A stretch of DNA of 64,000 nt from Myxococcaceae bacterium (GCA_004297725.1 SCUS01000195.1:62001-126000); one strand, 5' to 3'; counted from the stretch's first letter, positions 26,741 through 36,321 are shown. Notes: generated from the letters alone by a model not told the origin. Translations and numbers: made by a program.

Positions 26741-28255
26741 TCAGGAGGTGTAGCGTCGTGTGAAGAGGGTTCGGCCGTTACCATCGATCAGGGCGACCGT
26801 CACGCTGCGGTCGGCCGGGTCGAAGCGGAAGGTTCCGTAGTTGCTGGTGCCCGTGGAGAAGTCGAATTGCGACCCTCCGAGGGTGTTGCCGAGGGGGTTG
26901 GGGTTGTTGCCTGCGGGGCCCACCAGCACCTCTCGCATCCCGGCGTAGGGGCCAGAGGGGGAGAGGTATCCGACGGAGGCCATGTGGAAGTCGCCGCTCA
27001 CCCACCAGACGTCGCGGATGCGCTCGGCCAGGATGAAGGTGAGAATCTCCTCCCTGGCGGCGCGATATCCCTCCCATCGGTCGTTCTCTGAAATGAACAG
27101 GAGGGGAAAGTCGGTGATGGGCACCGAGTTGAGGATCACCTTGAAGACCGACGTCGAGCTGCGGAGCCCTGCCTTGAGCCAGTCCATCTGAGCGCGGGAG
27201 AGGTACTGGGCGTTGTCCCGGGTGCGGGTCGAGGGGCGGCGCTCTCCTCGGCAGTCGAGGGTGAACACCTCCAGCGTTCGCCCCCAGCGGGCGCTTCGGT
27301 AGATGCGGTCGGGCGCCGCGGGGTCGCGGCGGAGGGCGCGGTGCTCGAAGAAGGCCCCTCGCGCGGCGGCGAGGTTGGCGGCGTTGAAGGTCTCGGGGTC
27401 GAAGTTGTTGTCGACCTCGTGGTCGTCCCAGGTGGAGTAGACACCCGTCGAGGAGAAGAGGGCGCGGAGCCCTGTGGAGGTCAGGTTCTCGGCATACTTC
27501 GCACGGTACTGGGCGGCGGTGCGGGCACCGTCGCAATAGGTGAGGTCGCCGAGGTGTGCGAAGAGGTCGAGGTCCCGGCGGGACCCGGCGTGGAGCATGG
27601 TGGGAAAGGGCCGGGCGCGCTGGTGGGAGCACGACGTGGCCCCGAGGGTGACGGGCGTGAGCGCGTCTTCGGCGAGGGTGGCGCGGAAGCGACCGACGGC
27701 GGTGCGGGTGGGCGCCGAGGGGTTGTGGGTCGAGATGAAGGTGTATCCGTACCAGGCGCCGCGGGTGAGCCCGCTGACCTCGGTGTGGATGAAGCCCTCG
27801 GGGTTGGCGGAGACGTCGCGGGTGAGGAAGGGCGGCGCCGAGGGGCCCGCGTCGAGGTCGTAGAGCTCGAGGGTGAGGGCGGTGTAGACGGGTGAGTAGG
27901 TCCAGAGGATGGCGCGGTCGTCGACCATGTCGCCGGCCATGACGCCATAGGGGAAGCGGGCGGTCTCCTCGGGATATCGATTGAGCCCGACGGAGGGAGC
28001 GGTGTCCGAAGGGACGGCGGAGTCCCCGATGGGGGAGGCGTCCGCGGCGTCGTCGGAGGGGCCCGCGTCGAGGGCGACGGAGGGGAGGTCCTCGGGCTCG
28101 CTGACGTCAGGGAGCGTGAGCTCGTCGGGCGGGACATCGGACAGCGCGGCGTCGGAGGCGGACGCGTCGGCGGCCGGAGGGTCGTCGCCGCAACCGGCGG
28201 CGGCGAGCGCCGAAGCGCCGGTGAGAAGGAGGAACTTTCGACGCGTCGGGTCCAT
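26741..28255 (-). CDS. PhoD-like metallophosphoesterase, Tat-exported lipoprotein (second copy)
   Basis: A 504-residue alkaline phosphatase D relative. The N-terminus TRRKFLLLTGASALAAAGC is a twin-arginine signal ending in a lipobox (Cys about 21); an Asp/Ala/Pro/Ser tether of about 70 residues follows. Metal-site blocks are HLGDLTYCDG, TWDDHEVDNNF (His 279) and WVSGDFHMAS. It shares the fold and export type with the enzyme at 3.4-5.1 kb but is clearly diverged from it. It lies upstream of, and is probably cotranscribed with, the phospholipase D lipoprotein gene. The two may act in turn on phosphodiesters outside the cell. Confidence 0.88.
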   Translation of the reverse strand: MDPTRRKFLLLTGASALAAAGCGDDPPAADASASDAALSDVPPDELTLPDVSEPEDLPSVALDAGPSDDAADASPIGDSAVPSDTAPSVGLNRYPEETARFPYGVMAGDMVDDRAILWTYSPVYTALTLELYDLDAGPSAPPFLTRDVSANPEGFIHTEVSGLTRGAWYGYTFISTHNPSAPTRTAVGRFRATLAEDALTPVTLGATSCSHQRARPFPTMLHAGSRRDLDLFAHLGDLTYCDGARTAAQYRAKYAENLTSTGLRALFSSTGVYSTWDDHEVDNNFDPETFNAANLAAARGAFFEHRALRRDPAAPDRIYRSARWGRTLEVFTLDCRGERRPSTRTRDNAQYLSRAQMDWLKAGLRSSTSVFKVILNSVPITDFPLLFISENDRWEGYRAAREEILTFILAERIRDVWWVSGDFHMASVGYLSPSGPYAGMREVLVGPAGNNPNPLGNTLGGSQFDFSTGTSNYGTFRFDPADRSVTVALIDGNGRTLFTRRYTS

Positions 28256-28321
28256 GGCGGGGCTGTGCTGGGGCGAATAGAGCAAGCGGAGGCGCGGGTT
28301 GGCAAGGGCCCGGTGGGGCTC

Positions 28322-30514
28322 CTACCGCCCCAGCAGCACCGCCAGCACCACCAGGGTGTTGTTCGTCACATGCATCGCGAGCGATGTCGCCAATCGCCCG
28401 CTCCGCTGCATCAGCGCCCCTGCGATCAGCCCCGCCCAGAGCGCCGGCGCCCACGCAGCCCCCGCGTGCACCATCGCGAACACCGCGGCCGACAGCGCCA
28501 CCGCCACCCGCGCGTCGCCCACCTCGCGCCGCACCGCGGGCATCAGCCACCCCCGGAAGAACAGCTCCTCCGCCAGCGGGATCACCGTCGTCGAGGCCAC
28601 CACGATCGCCGCCAGCACCCAGCCGCTGGTCTGCGTGAAGGCCGCGGCCAGCGGAGATCCACCCCCCGCTCCCGGCCGCAGCAGCCTCGCCAGCCCTAGC
28701 ACCAGCGCGAAGTTCGCCGCCCCCACCAGCGCGCCCGTCGCCACGCTCCTGCCCAATGACCACTTCGCCTCGACCGGGTGCGTCTTCGCCCCGCGCCAGG
28801 CGAGCGGCAGCAGCACCCCGGAGAACACCAGCAGCGACAGCACCAGCGTCCTCGTCGCCCCGAGTCCCACGGCCTCGCCGGTCTCCGCCACCACCACCTG
28901 CGCCAGGCCCGCGACGCCGAAGGACCGCAGCGCAGGCCACACCCGCAGCGCCGCGTCCGGGTCCCCGCCAGGCTCGCGGATCCATCGCAGCCTCGCCACC
29001 GCCGAGGACTCCAGGGACCACGCGAGCAACGCCAGCAGGGCCACAAGGGACAGCCATGTCGGCAATCCCATCGCAGAGAGAAGCACCAGCAGCGCCACCG
29101 TCGGAATGGCCGTCACCAGCACCCCGAAGACGCCCCCAACGGACAATCCCGTCAGCCGATCAGGCGATGGGTCTATCAACAAGAACAGCGCCGCCGACTG
29201 CGCCCACTGCCCCACCGCGATCACCAGCACCATTCCCAGAAACTGCCGCGGATACCACCACCACAGGGGCCGAGGGACGAACCACCACGGCAGCGCCGCC
29301 CCGAGCGAAAGACCCACGGTCATGGCGAAGTGCGCCTTCGCCAGCGACCGGATGGCGTCCCGGTGGTCGCGCCCCGCGGTGGGCAATATCCACAGGACCC
29401 GCCGCCAGCGCCGCGACGCCGCTCCGGTGAGGGCCGTGCCTTGTACGATGAGCGACCAGCCGATCAATCCCATCAGGGTGACGAAGGGGAGATCGGCCCC
29501 GGTCGCCGAGCGCGCCCCCTTCACCACGGCAAAGAAGAAGACCAGAAAGGCAGGCGTCGCCAGCACCAGGTAGGGGGCCTGTCGGGAGAGCATCCGCCAC
29601 TCGACGCGCGCCCCCGAGAGCCCCGACTCCCAGCGCCCCGCGCCCGTCGGCGCCGATGGGCCATCCAGGGAGATGTCCGTCGGAGCGCGCACCCGCCACA
29701 CCAGCGCCGCCACGGAGAGCAGCACCAGGACGACGGTCCAGAGGGCGAGGTCGGAGAGCTCGCGCGCATCGTCGAAGCGGGCCCAGCGCACCAGTCCCCA
29801 GAAGGGCAGCGACTCGCTCCAGTCGGGAGCCGGGCGACCCACGCGGATGCGGCGGGCGAAGCCTACTCCGATGGGTCCGAGGGTCGAGAAGGCGCCCACC
29901 AGCAGGAAGCCCACGCAGGCGGTCACCACCCGCACGATGTCCAATGGGCGGCCGCCGAGATATCGGGAGATCAGCGCGTGAAGCGCGTGGGCGACCAGCG
30001 TGGCGACCTCATTGAACACCACCGAGATCAGCACGGTGATCAGCACGGCGCGTGGACCGTGGAAGCGCAGCGTGATGAGACCGTAGAGCGCGGGCGAGAA
30101 GACCAGCGCGACGAAGCCCGCGGCGTGGCTGCTCCCCAGCAGCAGCTCGAAGAGGGTTCGCGTCACCGGAGAGACCGGCAGCGCCCTGAAGAGGATCGTA
30201 TCGAACAAGGGTCGGGCCCCCCTCCCCGGAATGGCCCTCGCGTATTTCAGCGCCACCACCGCGACGGCCATGACGGTCAGCCACAGGGCCACGAAGTGGG
30301 TGCCCCGGTCGTAGGAGGTCACCGCGATGAAGCGGCGCACCCCCTCGGCGCCCTTCGCCCCGAAGCGAGCGAGCTCGATGAGCAGCACCGTCAGCAGCAG
30401 CGGAAAGACCACCAGCGCCCCGGCCCCCTGCCGGTGCCTCAGCGAGTTGACCACCCCCTGCATGGTCATCCGCAGCAGCGCGCGGCCCTGGGCGGCGACG
30501 GTCGGTCCGCTCAT
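28322..30514 (-). CDS. ABC transporter permease fused to CPBP intramembrane protease
   Basis: A 730-residue membrane protein with about 18 hydrophobic segments. Residues 1-510 look like an ABC-2-type exporter permease, with spans interrupted by long loops. Residues about 540-730 are a CPBP (CAAX protease/bacteriocin-processing) domain with EELFFRGW (Glu 649-650), FAMVH and HVTNN, the three motifs that hold the catalytic Glu and His residues. The gene overlaps the ATPase gene by 4 bases (ATGA). In this fusion the protease could process an exported peptide or a membrane protein; the substrate is unknown. NatB-CAAX fusions of similar design exist. Confidence 0.85.
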   Translation of the reverse strand: MSGPTVAAQGRALLRMTMQGVVNSLRHRQGAGALVVFPLLLTVLLIELARFGAKGAEGVRRFIAVTSYDRGTHFVALWLTVMAVAVVALKYARAIPGRGARPLFDTILFRALPVSPVTRTLFELLLGSSHAAGFVALVFSPALYGLITLRFHGPRAVLITVLISVVFNEVATLVAHALHALISRYLGGRPLDIVRVVTACVGFLLVGAFSTLGPIGVGFARRIRVGRPAPDWSESLPFWGLVRWARFDDARELSDLALWTVVLVLLSVAALVWRVRAPTDISLDGPSAPTGAGRWESGLSGARVEWRMLSRQAPYLVLATPAFLVFFFAVVKGARSATGADLPFVTLMGLIGWSLIVQGTALTGAASRRWRRVLWILPTAGRDHRDAIRSLAKAHFAMTVGLSLGAALPWWFVPRPLWWWYPRQFLGMVLVIAVGQWAQSAALFLLIDPSPDRLTGLSVGGVFGVLVTAIPTVALLVLLSAMGLPTWLSLVALLALLAWSLESSAVARLRWIREPGGDPDAALRVWPALRSFGVAGLAQVVVAETGEAVGLGATRTLVLSLLVFSGVLLPLAWRGAKTHPVEAKWSLGRSVATGALVGAANFALVLGLARLLRPGAGGGSPLAAAFTQTSGWVLAAIVVASTTVIPLAEELFFRGWLMPAVRREVGDARVAVALSAAVFAMVHAGAAWAPALWAGLIAGALMQRSGRLATSLAMHVTNNTLVVLAVLLGR

Positions 30515-31257
30515 CCAGCGGCCGTGAGCGCCATGAAGGCCTCTTCCAGCGTGGCCACGCCGCCCGCCTGGGCGCAGACCTCGCCCGCGTCTCCGACCGC
30601 GCGGAGGCGCCCCTTCACGATCACCCCGAGCCGGTGGCAGACCCGCTGCGCCACGTCGAGCAGGTGCGTCGAGAGCACCACCGTCACGCCCCGCGCGGCG
30701 CGCTCTTCCAACAACGAGCGAACCTCCCGGGCCACCACCGGGTCGAGCCCGTTGGTGGGCTCGTCGAGCAGCAGCACCGCGGGGTCGTGCGCGAGCGCCG
30801 TCACCAGGGCGAGCTTCTTCCGCATGCCCATGGAGTAGCCCGCGATGAGCTGGTCGAGCTCACGGGTGAAGCCCATGCGCTCGGCCGAGACGGCGACCTC
30901 GGACCATCGCTCCGGGCGGTCTTCCCCGCGCATCGAGAGGACGAAGGAGACGAGCTCGCGGCCGGTGAGGTTCTCGAAGAGGGCGGGCTCCTCCGGGAGG
31001 TGGCCGACGAGGCGCATCACCGCGCGGGACTCCCGGGCGCAGTCGAGGCCAGCGATGCGAGCCGTCCCCGCGGTGGGCTGGAGAAAGCCCATGAACAGGT
31101 TGAGCGTGGTGCTCTTGCCCGCGCCGTTGGGCCCGAGCAGCCCGAAGATCTCCCCGCGGGGGAGCCGCAGGTCGAGGCCGTCGAGGGCGACGCGATCACC
31201 GAAGCGCTTGCTCAGGCCGCGCGCCTCCACCACCAGGTCCGCCGCGCCATGCAACAC
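30511..31257 (-). CDS. ABC transporter ATP-binding protein
   Basis: A 248-residue ATPase of the ABC-2 drug/Na exporter type. Walker A is GLLGPNGAGKSTTLNLF (about residue 44), the signature is YSMGMRKKLALVTAL, Walker B is AVLLLDEPTNGLDPVV, and the switch His is in VVLSTHLLD. The permease partner is the overlapping downstream gene, fused to a CPBP protease. The substrate of the exporter is unknown. The divergent acyl-CoA ligase gene starts 125 bases away. Confidence 0.92.
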   Translation of the reverse strand: MLHGAADLVVEARGLSKRFGDRVALDGLDLRLPRGEIFGLLGPNGAGKSTTLNLFMGFLQPTAGTARIAGLDCARESRAVMRLVGHLPEEPALFENLTGRELVSFVLSMRGEDRPERWSEVAVSAERMGFTRELDQLIAGYSMGMRKKLALVTALAHDPAVLLLDEPTNGLDPVVAREVRSLLEERAARGVTVVLSTHLLDVAQRVCHRLGVIVKGRLRAVGDAGEVCAQAGGVATLEEAFMALTAAG

Positions 31258-31381
31258 CGCGAGGATTGCACCGTCTCGCGGCGGTTACGTCAATGGCGGT
31301 CGCGGCGCAGAAGCTCCTTGACAGCACCGCCCCCGTTCTCGGACCGTCGCGCGCGGCTCTTCGCACAGGGGTGTTGGACTG

Positions 31382-33178
31382 ATGGCATACGACTCGATTC
31401 CGTCACGGTTCCTGGCGCAGGGCACAAAGCGCCCGGAGGCTCCGGCGTATTTCATCAAGGTCGAAGGCGCCTGGAGGGCGACCCGCTGGCGCGACTACGT
31501 GGGCGAGACCCGCATGGTGGCCAGGGCCCTCATCGCGGAGGGCGTCGGGCCAGGGAAGACCGTCGGCATCCTCGGCTTCAACCGCCCGGAGTGGGTGTCC
31601 ATGGCCGTGGCGACGATGCTCACCGGCGGAGCGCCCGCGGGCATCTACACCACCTGCTCGGCCGAGGAGGTGCAGTACATCCTCGCCCACTCCGAGGCCC
31701 TGGTGGTGCTGCTCGAAGACGAGGCGCAGTGGTCGAAGGTGCGCTCGGTGCGCGACCGGCTGCCCGCCCTCAAGCGCGTGGTGCTGATGAAGGGCGCGCC
31801 CGCGGTCGACGACCCGATGGTGATGACCTGGGAGGCCTTCCTGGCCTCGGGCGAGGCCACCGAGGACGCCGAGATCGACCGTCGCGTGGAGGCCATCGAG
31901 CCGGGCGGGCTCTCGACGCTGATCTACACCTCGGGCACCACCGGCCCCCCGAAGGGGGTGATGTTGTCCCATGAGAACATCGCGTGGACGGCCAGCGCCG
32001 CCGCCACGCTGGTCAAGGCACAGGCCGGGCAGGTGATGCTCTCGTACCTGCCGCTCTCGCACATCGCCGAGCAGATGTTCTCCATCCACGGCGCGGCCAC
32101 CATCGGGCTGACCATCTATTTCGCGGAGAGCATCGAGCGCGTGCCGGACAACCTCCGGGAGGCGCAGCCGGAGGTCTTCTTCGGGGTGCCGCGCATCTGG
32201 GAGAAGTTCTTCGCGGTGGCCGGATCGAAGCTGAAGGACGCCACCGGGGCGAAGGCCGTCATCGTGAAGTGGGCCCGCGGGGTCGCGCTCGACGTGCACG
32301 GGCGCCTCGACCGCGGAGAGTCGGTGCCGATGTGGCTCGACGCGCAGCACCGCCTGGCCGACCGGCTCTTCTATTCGAAGTTCAAGAGCGCGGTGGGCCT
32401 CGGTCGGGCGAAGATGTGCGTGAGCGGCGCGGCCCCGGTGGGCAGGGAGGTGCTGGAGTTCTTCACCTCGCTCGACCTGCCGGTGCGGGAGGTCTACGGG
32501 CAGAGCGAGGACACGGGCCCTACCTCCTTCAACCTCCCAGGCGACACCCGGCTCGGAACCGTCGGCAAGCCCATCGCCGGGGTGACCGTGAAGATCGCCG
32601 AGGACGGGGAGATCCTGGTGAAGGGCCCTAACGTGTTTCTCGGGTACTTCAAGGACCCGGCGGCCACCGCCGCGACGCTGCAGGAGGGGTGGCTCTGCTC
32701 GGGGGACCTCGGTCGCCTCGACCCCGACGGCTTCCTGGTGATCACCGGCCGCAAGAAGGAGATCCTCATCACCTCCGGCGGCAAGAACATCACCCCGAAG
32801 AACATCGAAGAAGACCTCAAGCGACATGACCTCATCGGCGAGGTGGTGGTCATCGGCGACCGCCGACCCTACCTCACGGCGCTGGTGGTGCTCCGCGCGG
32901 AGGGCCTCGCCCGCTGGGCGAAGGAGCACGGCCGCGACCCCGCGGAGGCCGCGAAGACCGCGCACGACGACCCGGAGGTGCGGGCCGAGCTGCAGCGCGC
33001 GGTCGACGACGTCAACTCGCGGCTCGCGCGGGTGGAGACCATCAAGCGCTTCACCGTGCTGCCGCGCCCCCTGGACATCGAGCACGGCGAGCTCACCCCG
33101 ACGCTCAAGATCAAGCGCGCCATCGTCTACAAGGTGTGGAGCGATGTGATCGAGGCGATGTACGCCGAGCGGGCGTAG
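31382..33178 (+). CDS. Long-chain fatty acid CoA ligase (AMP-forming)
   Basis: A 598-residue adenylate-forming enzyme of the FadD15/ACSBG group, which activates fatty acids by way of an acyl-AMP. The P-loop is LIYTSGTTGPPKGVMLSHEN (about residue 180). FGVPRIWEKF, VSGAAPVGREVLEFF and VREVYGQSED follow, with the hinge GWLCSGDLGRLDPDGFLVI and the C-terminal ITSGGKNITPKNIE. All catalytic regions are intact. In myxobacteria such enzymes feed lipid synthesis and degradation. It stands alone, divergent from the ABC transporter. Confidence 0.93.
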   Translation: MAYDSIPSRFLAQGTKRPEAPAYFIKVEGAWRATRWRDYVGETRMVARALIAEGVGPGKTVGILGFNRPEWVSMAVATMLTGGAPAGIYTTCSAEEVQYILAHSEALVVLLEDEAQWSKVRSVRDRLPALKRVVLMKGAPAVDDPMVMTWEAFLASGEATEDAEIDRRVEAIEPGGLSTLIYTSGTTGPPKGVMLSHENIAWTASAAATLVKAQAGQVMLSYLPLSHIAEQMFSIHGAATIGLTIYFAESIERVPDNLREAQPEVFFGVPRIWEKFFAVAGSKLKDATGAKAVIVKWARGVALDVHGRLDRGESVPMWLDAQHRLADRLFYSKFKSAVGLGRAKMCVSGAAPVGREVLEFFTSLDLPVREVYGQSEDTGPTSFNLPGDTRLGTVGKPIAGVTVKIAEDGEILVKGPNVFLGYFKDPAATAATLQEGWLCSGDLGRLDPDGFLVITGRKKEILITSGGKNITPKNIEEDLKRHDLIGEVVVIGDRRPYLTALVVLRAEGLARWAKEHGRDPAEAAKTAHDDPEVRAELQRAVDDVNSRLARVETIKRFTVLPRPLDIEHGELTPTLKIKRAIVYKVWSDVIEAMYAERA

Positions 33179-33185
33179 AGAGCCG

Positions 33186-34010
33186 TCAGAAGCGCACGCT
33201 GCCGAAGGCCTGCCCGATGAAGCCCGCGCTCTCGTAGAGACCGATGGTGCTCACGCCCCCGAGCGCCCCCACCTGCCAGCGATCGAAGGTGTAGCTCGCC
33301 GTCGCGCCGCCGATCATGTCGACCTCGGCCAGGCCCCTGGCCCGGAGCATCGCCTCGAGCTGCGGCGACTCGTTGCCCACGTCGACGCGAAGCTGCGCCG
33401 CGAGGCCCACCGCGAGCGACGGGGTCACGCGCCACGCGGCGAAGGCCCTCGCCTCCACGTCGTGCTCGGCGCCGTCGACCAGCGACTGGCCGAGGGTGCC
33501 CTGCGCCCCGACCTCCCAGCGCCTCGCCCGGTACTGCAGCGAGAACGACGCCTCCAGCTCGGGGTCGCCGTTGTGCCAGCCGACGCGCTTTCCAGTGAGC
33601 GCCACGCCTCCCTGCCAGCCCATCCCGTCGCGGTTGCCGAAGAGCTGGTAGCGCACCTGCGCGTAGGGAGTGAGCCCGTCGAGGGTGCTCGATCGGTCGC
33701 CGCCGAACCAGCTCGTGCCCACCGCCATGGTGAAGCCGCGGCCGAGGCCGAGCTCGGCGCTCAGCCTGGGTCGCACCGCGTCGAACGATCCCGCGGGCTG
33801 CACGTCGGCCCCGACGGTCATGCGCACGTTGAGCGTCGGCAGCGCCGCCGCAGGGACGAAGAGCGACGTGGGCGGCGTGTACGCCCCGCCCGTCGGGTCG
33901 CTGAGCGGAACCCTTCCGTCGGGCGCCCCGTCGGTGCTCTGCGCGCCCGCCGCCGACGAGATGCAAAGGACGACCAGCACCGACCACGAGCTCATTGCGA
34001 CGCGATTCAT
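33186..34010 (-). CDS. Secreted outer-membrane-like hypothetical protein
   Basis: A 274-residue protein with a signal peptide ending ISSAAGAQS (residues 1-25). The remainder has alternating beta patterns with repeated Gly/aromatic turns (YAQVRYQLFGNRDGMGW, EASFSLQYRARRWEVGAQG) and ends in an aromatic residue, QAFGSVRF. This fits a small outer-membrane beta-barrel. No specific family recognised. It converges with the acyl-CoA ligase gene. Confidence 0.65.
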   Translation of the reverse strand: MNRVAMSSWSVLVVLCISSAAGAQSTDGAPDGRVPLSDPTGGAYTPPTSLFVPAAALPTLNVRMTVGADVQPAGSFDAVRPRLSAELGLGRGFTMAVGTSWFGGDRSSTLDGLTPYAQVRYQLFGNRDGMGWQGGVALTGKRVGWHNGDPELEASFSLQYRARRWEVGAQGTLGQSLVDGAEHDVEARAFAAWRVTPSLAVGLAAQLRVDVGNESPQLEAMLRARGLAEVDMIGGATASYTFDRWQVGALGGVSTIGLYESAGFIGQAFGSVRF

Positions 34011-34110
34011 GGGCGCCGAAGCTATCACCCTTCGCCGGGCGTCCATCCATCCCCCCCCCGCCGGTCGGGTCGTTGAATCACCGGCTCGCCGCCCCTCGTC
34101 ACAGCCCGCG

Positions 34111-35328
34111 ATGAACCTCCTTCGCTTCGCGCTGCCGCTGCTCCTCGCGCCCCCGGTCGCCCTGGCGCAGCCCGCGCCCGCGCCGCGCATCGAGGCCCTC
34201 CCCACCGACACCCTCGCCGCCCTCGCCGAGCTCAGCGCCCCGGGCGCCGCCGCGCTGGTGTTCTTCCCCGACGGCGGCGCGCAGGCCCGCACCACCGTGG
34301 CCGTGAGGGTAGAGGCGCCCGCCGCCACGGTGCGCCGGGCGCTGCTCGACGCCGACCGCTGGCCCGAGTTCATGCCCGCGCTCACCCGCGTCGAGCAGAC
34401 CGCCCGCTTCGGACGGCGCGCCGCGTACCGCTTCGACGTCGCCGCGGGGGTGCTCACGGTCCACGCCACGACGGCGATCACCGAGCGCTCCGCACGGCGC
34501 GTCGACCTCGACGTCGACGCCTCGGACTTCGGCCCCGCCGGGGCGCGCTGGGAGCTCATCCCCCAGGGCGCCGCGCACACCATGCTGGTCGTCACGAGCT
34601 GGAGCGACCCCTCGCAGGGCCACTGGCTCTTCCGCAACGCCGCCACCTCCGACCCGAGCGCCACCGCGGGCATGAACGTCGCGGTCGACCTCACGCTCGC
34701 CCTCTCCCTCGCCCGCCGGGCGCGCGACCTCTCGGGCACCCCGACGCCCGCCCGCCCCGCCCCGTGGTCCGACGACGGCGCGGCCCTCCCGGCGCCCTCC
34801 CCGGGACGCTGGATGGCCCTGCACCCGCGGTATTACACCATGGTGTTCTCGCTCACCCCGGACGGGGCCGTGCGCGCGGTGAACGTCACCGGGCAGACCT
34901 TCGGTCCCGCCGCGGAGGTCATCGCCCGCGTCCGGGACGTCTCCCGCTACCGCGACCACCTCCCCGGCGTCCGCGCCTCCGCCTGGAACGCCCTCCCCTC
35001 CGACGCGTCCCCCTCACCCGCCCACCTGCTGATTCGCACGCCCTTCGAGTCCGGCGAAGGGGACGTCGAGCGGCGCCTCGAAGGCCCCTCCACCGTCTTC
35101 GTCGACGGCCGCTCGGGCGAGCTCGCCGGCTCCCGCTGGCGCTGGGACGTCTCCACCGACCCCTCGCGCGGGACCTTCCTCTCCCTCACCGGGGTGCCTG
35201 GCGCCACCACCGCCACGCTGCTCACCCGGGCGGTGTCCTCGCGCGAGCCCTTCCTCGTCCCCGGCGCCGCCGCGCTACGGCAGCTCGTGTGGCTCCGGAG
35301 CATGCTCGCCGGAATCCGCCCCGGCTGA
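34111..35328 (+). CDS. Secreted SRPBCC/START-like protein, probable two domains
   Basis: A 405-residue protein. The signal peptide ends VALAQP (about residue 21). Residues 45-215 read like a polyketide cyclase/COQ10-type SRPBCC domain (VEAPAATVRRALLDADRWPE, then the V-shaped beta sheet). Residues 230-405 seem to repeat the fold (SPGRWMALHP, EVIARVRDVSRYRDHLPGV). SRPBCC domains bind hydrophobic ligands, so lipid binding in the periplasm is plausible. It precedes an acyltransferase gene on the same strand by 39 bases, which supports a lipid context. Confidence 0.7.
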   Translation: MNLLRFALPLLLAPPVALAQPAPAPRIEALPTDTLAALAELSAPGAAALVFFPDGGAQARTTVAVRVEAPAATVRRALLDADRWPEFMPALTRVEQTARFGRRAAYRFDVAAGVLTVHATTAITERSARRVDLDVDASDFGPAGARWELIPQGAAHTMLVVTSWSDPSQGHWLFRNAATSDPSATAGMNVAVDLTLALSLARRARDLSGTPTPARPAPWSDDGAALPAPSPGRWMALHPRYYTMVFSLTPDGAVRAVNVTGQTFGPAAEVIARVRDVSRYRDHLPGVRASAWNALPSDASPSPAHLLIRTPFESGEGDVERRLEGPSTVFVDGRSGELAGSRWRWDVSTDPSRGTFLSLTGVPGATTATLLTRAVSSREPFLVPGAAALRQLVWLRSMLAGIRPG

Positions 35329-35367
35329 GCGCCGCTCGCGGCTTGTGCGCCCGCTCCCTCCCCGGGT

Positions 35368-36303
35368 ATGAGCAACGCTGCCGTGAGACGCTACGCACCG
35401 GAGTGGTCCCGCCATCGCCCCACCGGCCCGCTCGGGCTGGTCGAGCGCGCCCGCGACGCCCTGCGCCAGAAGATGGACGCCACCGTCGACCGCTGGCTCG
35501 GCGACGACGCGCGCAAGCGATTCGACAGCCTCGCCTGGCACGAGACCGCGGGCGGGGTCGACCCCTTCGGCTTCGATCCTCGCGTGGCCAAGTACGCCGT
35601 CGTGGCCGCGAGGGCGGTCTACCGCGACTGGTTTCGCGCCGAGGTGCACGGCATCGAGAACGTCCCCGACGGGCGGGTGCTGCTCATCAGCAACCACTCC
35701 GGGCAGATCCCCCTCGACGCCATGGGCATCGCCTGCGCGCTGCTGCTCGACCGGGAGTCCCCTCGCTTCGTGCGCAGCATGGTGGAGAAGTGGACCGCCA
35801 CGCTGCCCTTCGTCTCGGTGCTCTTCCCCCGCCTCGGGCAGATCGTCGGCGTCCCGGAGAACTGCGCCCGGCTGCTCGAGGAGGAGGAGGCCATCCTGGT
35901 CTTCCCGGAGGGCGCGCGCGGCATCTCCAAGCCCTTCTCGCAGCGATACCGCCTGACCGACTTCGGCATCGGCTTCATGCGCCTCGCGCTCCAGACCCGG
36001 ACGCCCATCGTGCCCGTCGCCGTCATCGGCGCCGAGGAGCAGTACATCTCCATCGCCGACCTCAACCGCGTCGCGCGCCTCCTCGGAATGCCTGCCTTCC
36101 CGGTGATTCCGCAGCTCCTGCTGCCGGGCGGCTTCCTCCCGCTGCCTACGAAATACCGGATCTACTTCGGTGAGCCCCTCTCGTTCACCGGCGACCCCGA
36201 CGACGAGGACGCCGCCATCGAGGAGAAGGTCGTGGTGGTGAAGCGCACCATCCAGAACATGCTCAACCGCGGCCTCAAGGAGCGACCGGGCATCTTCCGG
36301 TAG
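35368..36303 (+). CDS. PlsC-like 1-acylglycerol-phosphate acyltransferase
   Basis: A 311-residue membrane-associated acyltransferase. The catalytic HX4D motif is NHSGQIPLD (His 110, Asp 115), and the phosphate-binding block is LVFPEGARGISK (about residue 177). TPIVPVAVIGAEEQY is the third family block. The long N-terminal part (about 80 residues) before the usual domain is a feature of the Tgs/DGAT-like myxobacterial and actinobacterial branch. It acylates a lysophospholipid or similar alcohol; the exact acceptor is unknown. It lies between the SRPBCC gene and the histidine kinase gene. Confidence 0.88.
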   Translation: MSNAAVRRYAPEWSRHRPTGPLGLVERARDALRQKMDATVDRWLGDDARKRFDSLAWHETAGGVDPFGFDPRVAKYAVVAARAVYRDWFRAEVHGIENVPDGRVLLISNHSGQIPLDAMGIACALLLDRESPRFVRSMVEKWTATLPFVSVLFPRLGQIVGVPENCARLLEEEEAILVFPEGARGISKPFSQRYRLTDFGIGFMRLALQTRTPIVPVAVIGAEEQYISIADLNRVARLLGMPAFPVIPQLLLPGGFLPLPTKYRIYFGEPLSFTGDPDDEDAAIEEKVVVVKRTIQNMLNRGLKERPGIFR

Positions 36304-36321
36304 CACCGCCCTCGGCCGCCG

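Noticed and set aside
28778-30838. A 686-codon plus-strand frame.
   Set aside because: Antisense to the ABC permease/CPBP gene; composition of Arg/Gln/His only.
31318-31323. Exact TTGACA before the acyl-CoA ligase gene.
   Set aside because: No -10-like hexamer at 16-18 bases, so not reported as a promoter.
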